Origin: Conexibacter sp. DBS9H8
GTDB taxonomy: Bacteria; Actinomycetota; Thermoleophilia; Solirubrobacterales; Solirubrobacteraceae
DNA: 64,000 nt
Assembly: GCF_023330685.1 (NCBI RefSeq)
Contig: NZ_CP097128.1
Location: 1,736,001 to 1,800,000 of the forward strand
Direction: 5' to 3'
This document shows, piece after piece, positions 8,113 through 17,160 of this stretch. Numbering within the stretch: position 1 is the first letter of the stretch; each line of letters begins with the position of its first letter. The notes beneath the pieces are model-generated. The model worked only from the letters and a program-made list of their open reading frames with translations, made no database searches and had not been told where the DNA came from. A program made the translations under genes and the position numbers.

Positions 8113-9669
8113 GTGGCTGTCGTTCAGGAGGTTGATTCACTCGAGTACGCGCACGCTGGGATGCCGAAGACCGGCAACTGGTGGAGCGCCTTCGTGATCG
8201 GGCTCGCCGGCACGATCCTCGTGACGGGGATCGGGCCGACGATGGTGGTCTCTCTCGGTGCGGCCGCGATCCCGGTGATGGTGCTGATCACCGGCTGTGG
8301 TTGGATCCTCTGCCTGTTGCTGTCGGAGTTGGCGGCGATGATGCCCGAGCGGGCCGGCGGGCTGCCGTCCTACATCTATCCGGCCTTCAAGGATCGCTTC
8401 CCGCGGCTGGCCAAGCACCTCGGGGCCTTCGGCGCATGGGGGTACTGGCTGGGCTGGTTCCCGGTCGCGCCGCTCAACATGATCCTCGCCTCCTACTACG
8501 TCATCGACCTGCTGCACCTCTCCACCGCATCGTTCGCGCCCCTCGGCACAAGCGTCGAGTACTGGGCGGTCGGCATCTCGGTCGTCGGGATCCTGTTGAT
8601 GTTCATCCCCTCCTACATGGGGCTGAAGTTCGGAACCGGCTTTGCCACCGCCCTCGGGCTGCTGGCGATGATCCCGATGACGTTCCTGGCGATCTCCTGG
8701 ATCTTTCACCCCTCCGTCGCCCACTTCGGCCAACTCTTCCACTTCCACCGCACCGACGGCTCGGGTTTCTTCGCCAACATCTACGGGCACAACTGGTTCA
8801 CGGTGTACCTGATGTTCTCGTTCCTGCTCACCTGGAACGTGTTGGCGATGGAGGCGGCCGCCTGCTATGTCGGGGAGATGAAGAACCCGTCCCGGGACGC
8901 GAAGATCGCCCTCAACCTCGAGGGCGGCTACGGGCTGTTCATCTACACGATGATCCCGGTCGCCTTCGTCATCGTGCTCGGTACCAAGGCGCTCGGGTCC
9001 GCCGCACTCGTCGATCCCAAGACGATCTTCATCGACTTCACCTCCAAGGTGTTCGGGACCGGAGCCGGCTCGGAGGCGCTGAAATGGGTAATCGCCCTGA
9101 TGCTGATCATCGCACTCGTGCTGTCGGCGCTCAACGCGATCACCGGCACGGCCCGCTCGCTGCACCAGATGTCCGTCGACGGGAACTTCCCCCGCTTCTT
9201 TCAGAAGCTCAACCGGCACGGAGTGCCCTCGGGCGGCATGGCCTTCACCGTCGCCTGCTCGATCGCCGTCGTGTTCATGGGCGGCGCCGTGCAGATCTAC
9301 ACGTTCTCCAACGTCGGCTACCTGATCATCATGATTCCGGTGCTCGTCGCCTACTGGTACCTGCGCCAGTACCGTCCGAACCTGCCGCGTCCGGTTCGGC
9401 TGCCGGAGTTCATGAAGTACGTCGCGCTCGGGATGGCCGTGTTCTTTCTCGTCATCTACTTCTACGGCGGGCCCAAGTACGCCTCCTGCTCCTGCTCGCA
9501 GGCGGGCAAGTCGACGTTGCTGTTCTACTTCCTCGGCTTCGGCGTGCTCGCGCTGTACCTGCCGATGTATCTGTACCGCCGCTACGTCGAGGATCGGCGC
9601 GACCCCGGCGCGGCGGGGGTCGGCCCGCCACTCCAGGTCGACGCCGGCATCGCCGTCGAGGGCGCGTGA
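8113..9669 (+). CDS. APC-family amino acid/amine permease
   Basis: About 518 aa from GTG 8113 (GAGAGG 12 nt upstream); ATG 8161 ('MPKTGNWWSAFVIG') is an alternative and starts right at the first hydrophobic segment. About 12 membrane segments, with the APC signature near the first ('LAGTILVTGIGPTMVVSLG') and a conserved acidic residue after TM6 ('MEAAACYVGEMKNPSRDAK'). It imports a cationic or zwitterionic substrate with protons. The neighbouring glutamine-synthetase-like and PucR genes suggest an amine or amino acid as nitrogen source. Stop and next start overlap by one base (TGATG), so it forms an operon with the universal stress protein. Confidence 0.85.
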   Translation: MAVVQEVDSLEYAHAGMPKTGNWWSAFVIGLAGTILVTGIGPTMVVSLGAAAIPVMVLITGCGWILCLLLSELAAMMPERAGGLPSYIYPAFKDRFPRLAKHLGAFGAWGYWLGWFPVAPLNMILASYYVIDLLHLSTASFAPLGTSVEYWAVGISVVGILLMFIPSYMGLKFGTGFATALGLLAMIPMTFLAISWIFHPSVAHFGQLFHFHRTDGSGFFANIYGHNWFTVYLMFSFLLTWNVLAMEAAACYVGEMKNPSRDAKIALNLEGGYGLFIYTMIPVAFVIVLGTKALGSAALVDPKTIFIDFTSKVFGTGAGSEALKWVIALMLIIALVLSALNAITGTARSLHQMSVDGNFPRFFQKLNRHGVPSGGMAFTVACSIAVVFMGGAVQIYTFSNVGYLIIMIPVLVAYWYLRQYRPNLPRPVRLPEFMKYVALGMAVFFLVIYFYGGPKYASCSCSQAGKSTLLFYFLGFGVLALYLPMYLYRRYVEDRRDPGAAGVGPPLQVDAGIAVEGA

Positions 9670-10220
9670 TGAGCGCCCTCGGGCAGGCGGCTCGGCGCAC
9701 GCGCCAGCGGGCGATCCGGCTCGGCGCCGGAGACGGACGGCTCGCCGGGGCGCGGGTCCGCGGGCCGATTCCCGCCGACCGTCGGGCCGAGGTGCTGCTG
9801 GCGAGCGAGGGACGGCCGTTCTCGGCCGCGAGCATTGTGCTCGCGGCCGAGCTGGCCGCCGGTGGGGAGGGCGGCGTGCTCGTCCTGTCGATGGCCCGGG
9901 TCCATGGCGTCGCGCTCGGGCTGCCCAACCCCGGTCTGATGCCGACCAAGGCCGAATGGGAGGAGCAGCGTGACATCGTCGCCCGGGCGGTGAAGCGCCT
10001 GCGGCGCCAGGGGGTGGAGGCCGAGGGCCAGGTTCTCGGGACGCGGAACCCGGCCAAGCGGATCTGCGCGCTCGCGGAGGAGGTCGGCGCCGGCGCGATC
10101 GTGATGGGGGCCGACCCGAACGTCAACCGGCTCGTCGGGCCGATGCTCTGGTCCCAGGAGCCCCAGCAGGTCAAGCGGCGGGCGGCGGTCCCGGTGCACC
10201 TGGTCGACGATGGCCAGTGA
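9669..10220 (+). CDS. Universal stress protein (UspA) family
   Basis: 183 aa from ATG 9669, overlapping the permease stop by one base. USP-type alpha/beta fold: 'EVLLASEGRPFSAASIVLAA' for the first strand and helix, and 'GAGAIVMGADPNVNRL' for the fourth strand and the nucleotide loop; the usual G..G....G(S/T) ATP loop is not well kept. N-terminal ~30 residues are basic and extra. Stand-alone USP proteins coupled to permeases often modulate the transporter, which is the likely role. Confidence 0.75.
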   Translation: MSALGQAARRTRQRAIRLGAGDGRLAGARVRGPIPADRRAEVLLASEGRPFSAASIVLAAELAAGGEGGVLVLSMARVHGVALGLPNPGLMPTKAEWEEQRDIVARAVKRLRRQGVEAEGQVLGTRNPAKRICALAEEVGAGAIVMGADPNVNRLVGPMLWSQEPQQVKRRAAVPVHLVDDGQ

Positions 10221-11404
10221 GGTCCGGACGACCTGTCCGCGTGACTGCTACGACGCCTGCGGGGCCGTCGTCCGGGTGCGGGACGGGGCGATGTCCACGT
10301 CCGCGGCGATCCGCAGCACCCGGTCAGCCGCGGTCGGCCGGGCTCCGGGTTTTTCTACCTCAACGGCGCCGAGAGCCGGTGCATCGACGAGAGGTACCGG
10401 TCCGGGGCCGAGGTGTTCTGCGACGTTCCCGGCCCCGCGTCCCTGATGGAGCTCGCCGACATGCTCGCCGACCCGCAGCGATCCCGCGCCCTTGTCTGCT
10501 CGAACGTCAACCCGCTCAGCTCGCACCCCGAACAACGGCGGTTGACAGCCGCCCTCCGCCGCGAGGATTCTTCACGGTCGTCTGGGACCTGTTCGCCACC
10601 GACACCTGCGACTATGCCGACGTCGTGCTTTCGGCCGCCAGCTGGCTCGAGTGCGATGACCTCGTCGTTCCCTACTTCCACCGCTGCCTCTCCGCTCAGG
10701 TCAAGGCCGTCGAACCGATCGGTGCGGCGCTTCCCAACAGTGAGATCTTTCGATGCCCGGCGGCGGAGATCGATGTCCCGGGCGCGCCCAAGGCGGTCTT
10801 GGGGGAGCCGGATGAGAGCGTGCTCGCCGAGATCCTCGACCGGGCCAACGTCGGCATGTCCTTCACCGAGCTCGCGCTCGCCGGGACGGTCTGGCCGTCG
10901 TCCGAGCCGGTCACTCCGTTCGATCGTGACGCCTCGTTGGCCTTCCCGACCCCGAGTGGACGGATCGAGCTCGTCTCAGAACCGGCGCGCCGCGACGGGC
11001 ACGGTGTGATCGCCGTTCCCGACGGGGATCCCCGCCCGCAGGGCAGGCGACTGCGCCTGCACTCCCCGGCCGCGGCGGCATCGCTGAACTCGATGTTCGC
11101 CACCGACGCCCGCGCCGCCGGGCGAGGCGCGCCGACGCCGACGTCGACGCTGTCGCTGAGCCTGGCCGCCGCTGACGCTGACGCCCGCGGCCTCACCGCC
11201 GGCGCGCTCGCCCGGGTCGTCAGTGCCGCCGGCAGCCTCGCCCTCCCCGTCAGGATCAGCCCCGATCTGCCCGCAGGGGTCGCGCTCATCCCCAAGGGCG
11301 GCTGGCCCAAACTGATCGGCGGGGCGAACGTCAACGCGTTGACGACGTCCCAGCCCACCGACATGGCCACAGCTCAGCCGTGCACGGGCTCGAGGTCACC
11401 GTGA
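10210..11404 (+). pseudogene. Decayed molybdopterin-dependent oxidoreductase
   Basis: Three pieces of a formate-dehydrogenase/nitrate-reductase-like protein lie in different frames. First, 10210-10300 encodes the 4Fe-4S N-terminus 'TTCPRDCYDACGAVVRVRDG'. Second, from ~10348 the frame beginning 'GFFYLNGAESRCIDERYRSG' runs to 'ALVCSNVNPLSSHPEQRRL' at ~10560. Third, 'FTVVWDLFATDTCDYADVVL' continues in another frame to a C-terminal molydopterin-binding domain ending at 11404. Intact relatives are near 650-750 aa; here some 300 codons between pieces one and two are missing, and there is a frameshift near 10560. The gene cannot make an enzyme. It begins inside the last codons of the USP gene, suggesting it was once part of that operon. 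Confidence 0.8.
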
Positions 11405-11446
11405 GCGCGGTCGGTTGAGGCGCGGACCGGATGGCCCGGGACGGAG

Positions 11447-13333
11447 ATGACCGGGGACGGCAATGACCCGGCCGGTGTCGCGCGGATCCTCGAGCGCACC
11501 CCGCCCTTTGACGGAATCTCAGAGGAACAGCGGCTGACCCTGGCGGCCTCCGCCCGCCTCGTCACCTATCCGCCGGACACGGCCGTGCTCGTGGAGGACG
11601 GGACGCCCGCCGTCGGGATGTGGGTTCTCATCAGCGGATCGGTCGAGTTGCTCCACGACGGTCGGCAGGTGCTTGTGCTCGAACCGGGCGGCTGCTTCGG
11701 TCATCCGTCGTTGCTGACGGGGATGGCGCCCGCCTACACCGTCCGCACCCGGGAGGTCGTCCGCTGCCTCCAGCTCGCCCCCGGGCCGGCCCGCGCGGCC
11801 CTCGCCAGCCCGGCCGGGGTCGCCTTCGTCGCCGACAGTCTGCGCGCCCGGCTCGTCCGGCAGGGGTATGCCGCCCAGCTTGTGCGGGATGTCGGCACGA
11901 CCCCGGTCTCGGCGATCATGGCCCCGGCCCGCTTCCTCCCGCTCGAGGCGACCGTCGCCGACGCCCTCTCCGATCTGCACCGGTCCGGGGGCGGCGCTCT
12001 GCTGATCGGCACTCCCGACGACGCGGTCGCGCTGCTCACCGACGCGGACATCCGCGGCGCGCTCGCCGAGGGACGGCTCCGGCTCGACGCGCCCGCCCGG
12101 TCGCTCGGCGGCCCGGTGCCGACCACGTCGGTCCACCAGCTCGCCGTGGAGGCGGCGGTCGACATGCTCGCGGCCGGGGTCAGTGCGATCGCGGTCACCC
12201 GCGGGGATCCTCCGAGCCGAGAGGGACCGATCCTCGGCATTCTCACCGCCGCCGAACTCGTCGGCCTCGACGTCACGAGCCCGATCGCGCTCCGGCACAC
12301 CATCCTCGGCGCCGCCGATGAAGCCGGCCTCATCCGCTCGGCCGAGCACCTTCCCCGCCTGTTCGTCCTGCTCGAGCGGGCCGGGGTTCCGCCCCGCGAC
12401 CTCGGGCGCGTGCTGAGCCTCCAGCACGACGCGATCGTCGCTCGCCTGATCGACCTGTCCCTCTCCCGGCACGGACACCCCGGGGCGGACGCCGGCCGCG
12501 CGATTGCGTGGTCGTGGCTCGACCTCGGTTCCGCCGCCCGCCGCGAGTTCACCCTCAGCTCCGATCAGGACAACGCCCTCGCCTACGCCGACCCGCCGGC
12601 GGGCTCCGAGGCCGCGACCGACGAGTACTTTGCCCGCCTCGGCGTCGAGGTCAACGACGGCCTCACCCGCTGTGGCTTCGGGGTCGACCACAACGGGGTG
12701 CTTGCCTCGACGCCGCTGTGGCGGATGTCCAAGGCGGGGTGGGTGGCCACCTTCGACGCCTGCTTCGCCCACCCCGACGAGTCGCACATGATCCGGGCCA
12801 GCGTCGCCTTTGACTTTCGCAGCGCGGCGGGCGGGCTCGGACTCAGCGCCGAGCTGGCCGGCCGGATCCGGGCGACCCGCGGTCACCCCGACTTCATGCG
12901 GCTCATGGCCCGCGTCGGGGCTGCGACCCCGGTCGCGCTCAACCGCCGGGGACGGCTGCTCACCGGTCAGTTCGACGCGCCGTCGGACCGCCTCGACATC
13001 AAACGCGGCGGGATCATTCCCCTCGTCAACCTTGTCCGTTTCCACGCGCTCGCGGCCGGCGTGACGATCTCCCCGACCCTCGACCGGATCGAGGCCGCCG
13101 CGAGCAGCGGCGCCCTCGACGCGGAGGTCGGCGCCGAACTGCGTGAGGCCTTCGACGTGATCACCCGGCTGCGCTTTGCCCACCATGCCCGACAGATCGA
13201 GGCGGGCCGTCCGCCCGACAACCTGATCGACCCGTCCGAGCTCGGTCCGATCACCCGTGGCGACCTCGAGACGGCGCTCCGTTCGGTCCGCTCGGCCCAG
13301 CGCCGGATCGACGTCCTCGGCGGCGGTCGCTGA
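11447..13333 (+). CDS. cNMP-binding/CBS-pair/DUF294 nucleotidyltransferase-like protein
   Basis: 628 aa. Domains: cNMP-binding fold (~8-120, 'LEPGGCFGHPSLLTGMAPAY'), two CBS motifs (~145-275), DUF294 nucleotidyltransferase (~350-490) and DUF294 C-terminal helical domain. The transferase motif is intact: 'LGSAARREFTLSSDQDNALAY' supplies Gly-Ser and the Asp pair for metal binding. Family members are thought to be signal-transduction proteins modifying a partner by nucleotidylation, but substrates are not established. It immediately precedes the GlxBCD-like genes, and its paralogue at 664 lies at the other end of the same nitrogen region, so a role in sensing nucleotide state for this pathway is plausible. 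Confidence 0.85.
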   Translation: MTGDGNDPAGVARILERTPPFDGISEEQRLTLAASARLVTYPPDTAVLVEDGTPAVGMWVLISGSVELLHDGRQVLVLEPGGCFGHPSLLTGMAPAYTVRTREVVRCLQLAPGPARAALASPAGVAFVADSLRARLVRQGYAAQLVRDVGTTPVSAIMAPARFLPLEATVADALSDLHRSGGGALLIGTPDDAVALLTDADIRGALAEGRLRLDAPARSLGGPVPTTSVHQLAVEAAVDMLAAGVSAIAVTRGDPPSREGPILGILTAAELVGLDVTSPIALRHTILGAADEAGLIRSAEHLPRLFVLLERAGVPPRDLGRVLSLQHDAIVARLIDLSLSRHGHPGADAGRAIAWSWLDLGSAARREFTLSSDQDNALAYADPPAGSEAATDEYFARLGVEVNDGLTRCGFGVDHNGVLASTPLWRMSKAGWVATFDACFAHPDESHMIRASVAFDFRSAAGGLGLSAELAGRIRATRGHPDFMRLMARVGAATPVALNRRGRLLTGQFDAPSDRLDIKRGGIIPLVNLVRFHALAAGVTISPTLDRIEAAASSGALDAEVGAELREAFDVITRLRFAHHARQIEAGRPPDNLIDPSELGPITRGDLETALRSVRSAQRRIDVLGGGR

Positions 13334-13428
13334 GGACCGCGCCAGCGGACGCCGGACGCGTGAGGAGGCGACCGTGGGGCTGTGGCGACGCTCCACAATC
13401 ACCAGGCAAACTGTGCCACCGGCGCCCA

Positions 13429-13457
13429 TTGCCGCAGGCTCCGGGCGAGCCTACTGT
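13429..13457 (+). promoter_or_regulatory. Promoter of the GlxBCD-like operon (leaderless)
   Basis: TTGCCG at 13429-13434, a 17-nt spacer, then TACTGT at 13452-13457. The ATG of the amidotransferase follows 7 nt later, so transcription would start at or beside the start codon; no Shine-Dalgarno is present. Confidence 0.6.
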
Positions 13458-13464
13458 GGCACCC

Positions 13465-14382
13465 ATGTGCGGAATCGCAGGTCTCTACCTGAAGACCCCG
13501 GCGCTCGGTGATCGGCTCGGCGCCGAGCTGTCCAAGATGCTCACCCTGCTGTCTGACCGGGGTCCCGACAGCGCCGGCGTTGCGCTCTACCGTGACCCGG
13601 CTCCGCCCGGGCACGTCAAGCTGTCGCTGCAGGTGATCGACGGAACCTCACCCGGCGCCGACTGGGCGGCGATCTCCGACGGGCTCGGCGAGGCCGTGGC
13701 GGGACCGGTGAGCTTTGAGACGTGCGCCGGCCATGCGATCTTCTTCGTCCCCGGCGACGCTGCGACCGCCCAGGCGTGGCTGAGCCACCACGCTCCGGCC
13801 GTGTCGGTGATGGGCTCCGGGCAGGTGATCGAGATCTACAAGGGGGTCGGCACCCCCCGGGAGGCGCTCGATCGCTTCGGCATCTCCGGCCTCGCGGGCA
13901 GCCACGGGATCGGTCACACCCGGATGGCGACCGAGAGCCGCGTCACCACCGAGGGGAGCCACCCCTTCTCCACGGGCGCGGACCTCTGCCTCGTCCACAA
14001 CGGGTCGCTGTCGAACCACAACCGGCTGCGTCGGGACCTCCAACGCGAGGGGATCGCCTTTGGCACCGACTGCGACTCGGAGGTCGCCGCCGGCTATCTC
14101 ACCTGGCGCCTGCGTGAGGGCGCCACGCTCGAGCAGGCACTCGAGGGCTGCCTCGCCGACCTCGACGGGTTCTTCACCTTCGCGGTCGGGACCGCGGAGG
14201 GCTTTGCCGTGCTCCGGGACCCGATCGCCTGCAAGCCAGCGGTGATGGCCGAGACCGACGACTGGGTGGCGATCGCCTCCGAGTACCGCGCGATCGCCGC
14301 CCTCGAGGGCGCCGAGGATGCGGAGACCTGGGAGCCCGAACCGGGACGGGTCTACAGCTGGGGATCGGCGCTGGTGGCCTGA
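13465..14382 (+). CDS. glxB: Class II glutamine amidotransferase (GlxB / MgsA-like)
   Basis: 305 aa from ATG 13465. The start is fixed by the 'MCGIAGLY' terminus: Cys2 becomes the N-terminal nucleophile that releases ammonia from glutamine. 'LLSDRGPDSAGVALY', 'GHTRMATESRVT' and 'HNGSLSNHNRLRRDL' are the conserved Ntn-amidotransferase segments. It corresponds to the amidotransferase domain of glutamate synthase as a separate polypeptide. In GlxBCD and in the N-methylglutamate synthase MgsABC the three proteins form one complex. First gene of a three-gene operon; the next start overlaps its stop by one base. Confidence 0.88.
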   Translation: MCGIAGLYLKTPALGDRLGAELSKMLTLLSDRGPDSAGVALYRDPAPPGHVKLSLQVIDGTSPGADWAAISDGLGEAVAGPVSFETCAGHAIFFVPGDAATAQAWLSHHAPAVSVMGSGQVIEIYKGVGTPREALDRFGISGLAGSHGIGHTRMATESRVTTEGSHPFSTGADLCLVHNGSLSNHNRLRRDLQREGIAFGTDCDSEVAAGYLTWRLREGATLEQALEGCLADLDGFFTFAVGTAEGFAVLRDPIACKPAVMAETDDWVAIASEYRAIAALEGAEDAETWEPEPGRVYSWGSALVA

Positions 14383-15074
14383 TGGCGACGACCGCGGAGA
14401 CCCACAGCTTCGACCTGCGCGTCGAGTCCGTCCGCGCGCTCAACGCCCTCCTCCATGACCCGCACGGCGGGGCCGTCCGTGTCTGTCATCCGGACGGGGC
14501 CCACGCGCTCGCCGTCGGTCTCAACGCGCCGTGGGAGGTCGAGCTTGACGGGCACGTCGGCTACTACTGCGCGGGCATGAACGCCCAGGCACAGATCACC
14601 GTGCGCGGCAGCGCCGGGGTCGGGCTCGCGGAGAACATGATGTCGGGCCGCGTCGAGGTGTTCGGAAACGCCTCCGGAGCGGCCGGCGCGACCGCCCACG
14701 GCGGGCTGCTCGTCGTCCACGGCGACGCGGCCGCCCGGGCGGGCATCAGCCTCAAGGGGGCGGCGATCGTCGTCGGCGGCTCCGTCGGCCACATGAGCGC
14801 ATTCATGGCCCAGTCGGGAACCCTGCTCGTCTGCGGTGACGCCGGGGAGGGCCTCGGCGACTCGCTCTATGAGGCGGTGATCTACGTACGCGGTCGGGTC
14901 GCCTCCCTCGGCGCCGACTGCGTCGAGCAGGAGCTCGACAGCGACGATCTCGCTCGCATCACGCGGCTGCTCGCCGAGGCGGGAATCGACGGAGCGTCCG
15001 CCGCGGAGTTCCGTCGCTACGGCTCCGCCCGCGAGCTCTACAACTTCCACGTCGACAACGCCGGGAGCTACTGA
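14382..15074 (+). CDS. glxC: GlxC / GXGXG-domain protein of split glutamate synthase
   Basis: 230 aa. Repeated glycine-rich turns ('VRGSAGVGLAENMMSGRVEV', 'GGSVGHMSAFMAQSGTLLVC') are those of the right-handed beta-helix that forms the C-terminal GXGXG domain of glutamate synthase. It is a structural subunit with no catalytic residues. ATG 14382 overlaps the amidotransferase stop (TGATG), and the FMN subunit starts 6 bp after its own stop, so the three subunits should be made in equal amounts. Confidence 0.85.
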   Translation: MATTAETHSFDLRVESVRALNALLHDPHGGAVRVCHPDGAHALAVGLNAPWEVELDGHVGYYCAGMNAQAQITVRGSAGVGLAENMMSGRVEVFGNASGAAGATAHGGLLVVHGDAAARAGISLKGAAIVVGGSVGHMSAFMAQSGTLLVCGDAGEGLGDSLYEAVIYVRGRVASLGADCVEQELDSDDLARITRLLAEAGIDGASAAEFRRYGSARELYNFHVDNAGSY

Positions 15075-15080
15075 TCTGCC

Positions 15081-16394
15081 ATGACGGCACTGCGAGAGTC
15101 AGCCACCTTCGACCGCGCGACGATCGCGGAGATCCAACGTGCGGCCCGGGAGGGGATCTATGAGATCCGCGGGTTCGGCGCCAAGCGCCGGGTGCCGCAC
15201 TTCGACGACCTCCTCTTCCTCGGGGCGTCGATGTCTCGGTACCCGCTGGAGGGCTACCGCGAGCGCTGCGGGACCGGGGTGACCATTGGCGCCCGCCACG
15301 CCCGTGAGCCGGTGGCCCTCGACATCCCGATCACAATCGCCGGGATGAGCTTCGGTGCCCTGTCGGGGCAGGCCAAGGAGGCCCTCGGCCGGGGTGCGTC
15401 GGCGGTCGGGACCTCGACGACGACCGGCGACGGCGGGATGACCGAGGAGGAGCGGGCCCACTCCGACACCCTCGTCTACCAGCTCCTGCCCAGCCGGTAC
15501 GGGATGAACCCCGATGATCTCCGGCGCGCCGACGCGATCGAGATCGTCGTCGGTCAGGGCGCCAAGCCGGGCGGGGGCGGAATGCTGCTGGGCCAGAAGA
15601 TCACCGACCGGGTCGCCGCGATGCGCGATCTGCCGCCCGGCGTCGACCAGCGCAGCGCCTGTCGGCACCCGGACTGGACCGGACCGGATGACCTCGAGAT
15701 CAAGATCCTCGAACTGCGAGAGATCACCGACTGGCGCATCCCCATCTACGTTAAGATCGGCGCGAGCCGGCCATACTACGACGTGACCCTCGCCGTCAAA
15801 TCGGGCGCGGACGCGGTCGTCCTCGACGGCATGCAGGGCGGCACGGCGGCGAGTCAGTCGGTGTTCATCGAGCACGTCGGGATCCCGATCCTCGCGGCGA
15901 TCCCTCAGGCGGTGCGCGCCCTTGCCGACCTCGGTCTGCACCGGGAGGTCCAGTTGATCGTCTCCGGGGGAATCCGCACCGGCGCGGACGTCGCCAAGGC
16001 GCTCGCTCTCGGGGCCGACGCCGTCAGCATCGGCATCGGGGTGCTCATCGCCCTCGGTGACAACGCCCCCGAGTGGGAGGACGAGTACGTCCGCCTCGGC
16101 TCCCACGCGGGCAGCTACGATGCCTGGCAGGCGGGCCGGGATCCAGCCGGGATCACCACCCAGGACCCCGAGCTGGCCCGGCGACTCGATCCGCTCGAAG
16201 GGGGGCGCCGGGTGGCCAACTACCTGCGCGTGCTAACGATGGAGGCCCAGACGATCGCGCGCGCCTGCGGAAAGTCCCACGTTCACAACCTCGAACCGGA
16301 GGATCTCGTCGCGCTCACCGTGGAGGCCGCGGCGATGGCTCGGGTGCCGCTCGCGGGAACGACGTGGATTCCGGGGCTCGTCCCCGGAGCCTGA
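15081..16394 (+). CDS. glxD: FMN-binding glutamate synthase-family protein (GlxD / MgsC-like)
   Basis: 437 aa TIM-barrel matching the central FMN domain of GltB. 'ITIAGMSFGALSGQAKEALG' and 'VGQGAKPGGGGMLLGQKI' are the FMN/2-oxoglutarate segments; 'DAVVLDGMQGGTAASQSVF' and 'VSGGIRTGADVAKALALGAD' complete the phosphate site. A cysteine set for a 3Fe-4S cluster is not obvious, as in GlxD/MgsC proteins. Expected reaction: transfer of glutamine-derived ammonia, or of an amine from gamma-glutamyl amide, to 2-oxoglutarate or glutamate. Together with glnT-like 3157-4524 this forms either an ammonium-assimilation or a gamma-glutamylmethylamide/N-methylglutamate pair. Its 3' end overlaps the convergent transporter gene by 80 bp. 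Confidence 0.87.
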   Translation: MTALRESATFDRATIAEIQRAAREGIYEIRGFGAKRRVPHFDDLLFLGASMSRYPLEGYRERCGTGVTIGARHAREPVALDIPITIAGMSFGALSGQAKEALGRGASAVGTSTTTGDGGMTEEERAHSDTLVYQLLPSRYGMNPDDLRRADAIEIVVGQGAKPGGGGMLLGQKITDRVAAMRDLPPGVDQRSACRHPDWTGPDDLEIKILELREITDWRIPIYVKIGASRPYYDVTLAVKSGADAVVLDGMQGGTAASQSVFIEHVGIPILAAIPQAVRALADLGLHREVQLIVSGGIRTGADVAKALALGADAVSIGIGVLIALGDNAPEWEDEYVRLGSHAGSYDAWQAGRDPAGITTQDPELARRLDPLEGGRRVANYLRVLTMEAQTIARACGKSHVHNLEPEDLVALTVEAAAMARVPLAGTTWIPGLVPGA

Positions 16395-17160
16395 CCGCCG
16401 CGAGGCTGCCGCCGATCAGCATGAGGACGCCGTAGATCCCCGGGACCGTGCCCGCCCGCGACCCGAACGCCTGGGTGGCGAGCGTCGCCGCGACGGCGAA
16501 GTCCCGCATCGCGATCGTGAACGCTCCGGGGATGACGGCGACCCTGAGGTCGGCGCTGTCGCCTTCCCCGCCGGCCGCGAGGTCGCCCCCACGGCGCTCA
16601 GTGCCGGCTCGGCCGGGAGCGACACGAACGCCACGGCCGGTCCATCGCCGGGCGAGCCGGCTCCAGGCCGCCGCGAGCCCGGCCGACAGCGCGAGGAACA
16701 GGGCGCCGGCGAGCGTCGCGCTTGCCAGGCCGTGGGCTCCGTGGGCTCCGCTCAGAGCGGCATAGACGAGGGCGACGACCGTGAGCGCCCCGAGGCCGTC
16801 GCGGCTCTCGTCGTGTGCGGCGAGCCACGCGCCGCTGTGGCGGGCCGACCGGACGGCGACGCCGAGGATGAGCGGCGCGATCACGACGAGCCCGAAGCGG
16901 CCGAGCAGCGCGCTCCCGTTGACCTGGGTCCCGGGGCTGAGCAGACCGATGGCGATGGGGGAGAGCACCGCGGAGGCGACGAGCGACCCGGTCACCACCC
17001 CGAGGGCGATGGTCGCGTCCGCGCTCGCGAGGCCGACGAGCCCGACGCTGGCGACCTCCGCGCTGGAGAGGCCGGTGCCGAGCAGGCCGTGCTGGACCGC
17101 CGGTGAGAACGGGCGCCCGAGCGCCCACCCGGTGAACCCGAGCACGAACAGCGGGAGCAC
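16315..17160 (-). CDS. Bile acid:sodium symporter-like (BASS) transporter; start unclear
   Basis: 281 aa if read from GTG 17160, with about eight hydrophobic segments and the BASS-like ends 'LASADATIALGVVTGSLVAS' and 'AMRDFAVAATLATQAFG'. Homologous-looking membrane sequence continues upstream in frame to about 17364 ('LALAAAALALVLPSS', 'LLLAILVLLTALGISAAQL') without any ATG, GTG or TTG; the frame is closed by TGA at 17380-17382. Either an unusual start such as ATC 17364 or CTG is used, or the first two membrane segments have lost their start and the gene is decaying. Secondary transporter of organic anions by family; substrate unknown. Convergent with and overlapping glxD. Confidence 0.6.
   Translation of the reverse strand: MLPLFVLGFTGWALGRPFSPAVQHGLLGTGLSSAEVASVGLVGLASADATIALGVVTGSLVASAVLSPIAIGLLSPGTQVNGSALLGRFGLVVIAPLILGVAVRSARHSGAWLAAHDESRDGLGALTVVALVYAALSGAHGAHGLASATLAGALFLALSAGLAAAWSRLARRWTGRGVRVAPGRAGTERRGGDLAAGGEGDSADLRVAVIPGAFTIAMRDFAVAATLATQAFGSRAGTVPGIYGVLMLIGGSLAAVRLRGRAPESTSFPRAAPEPSPRPPR

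Noticed and set aside
8181-10220. 679-codon frame covering permease and USP
   Set aside because: Only its last 184 codons (from ATG 9669) are a real gene; the rest is a shifted frame of the permease.
11519-13429. 636-codon minus-strand frame
   Set aside because: Shadow of the second cNMP-CBS-DUF294 gene; composition is a by-product of high-GC codon use.
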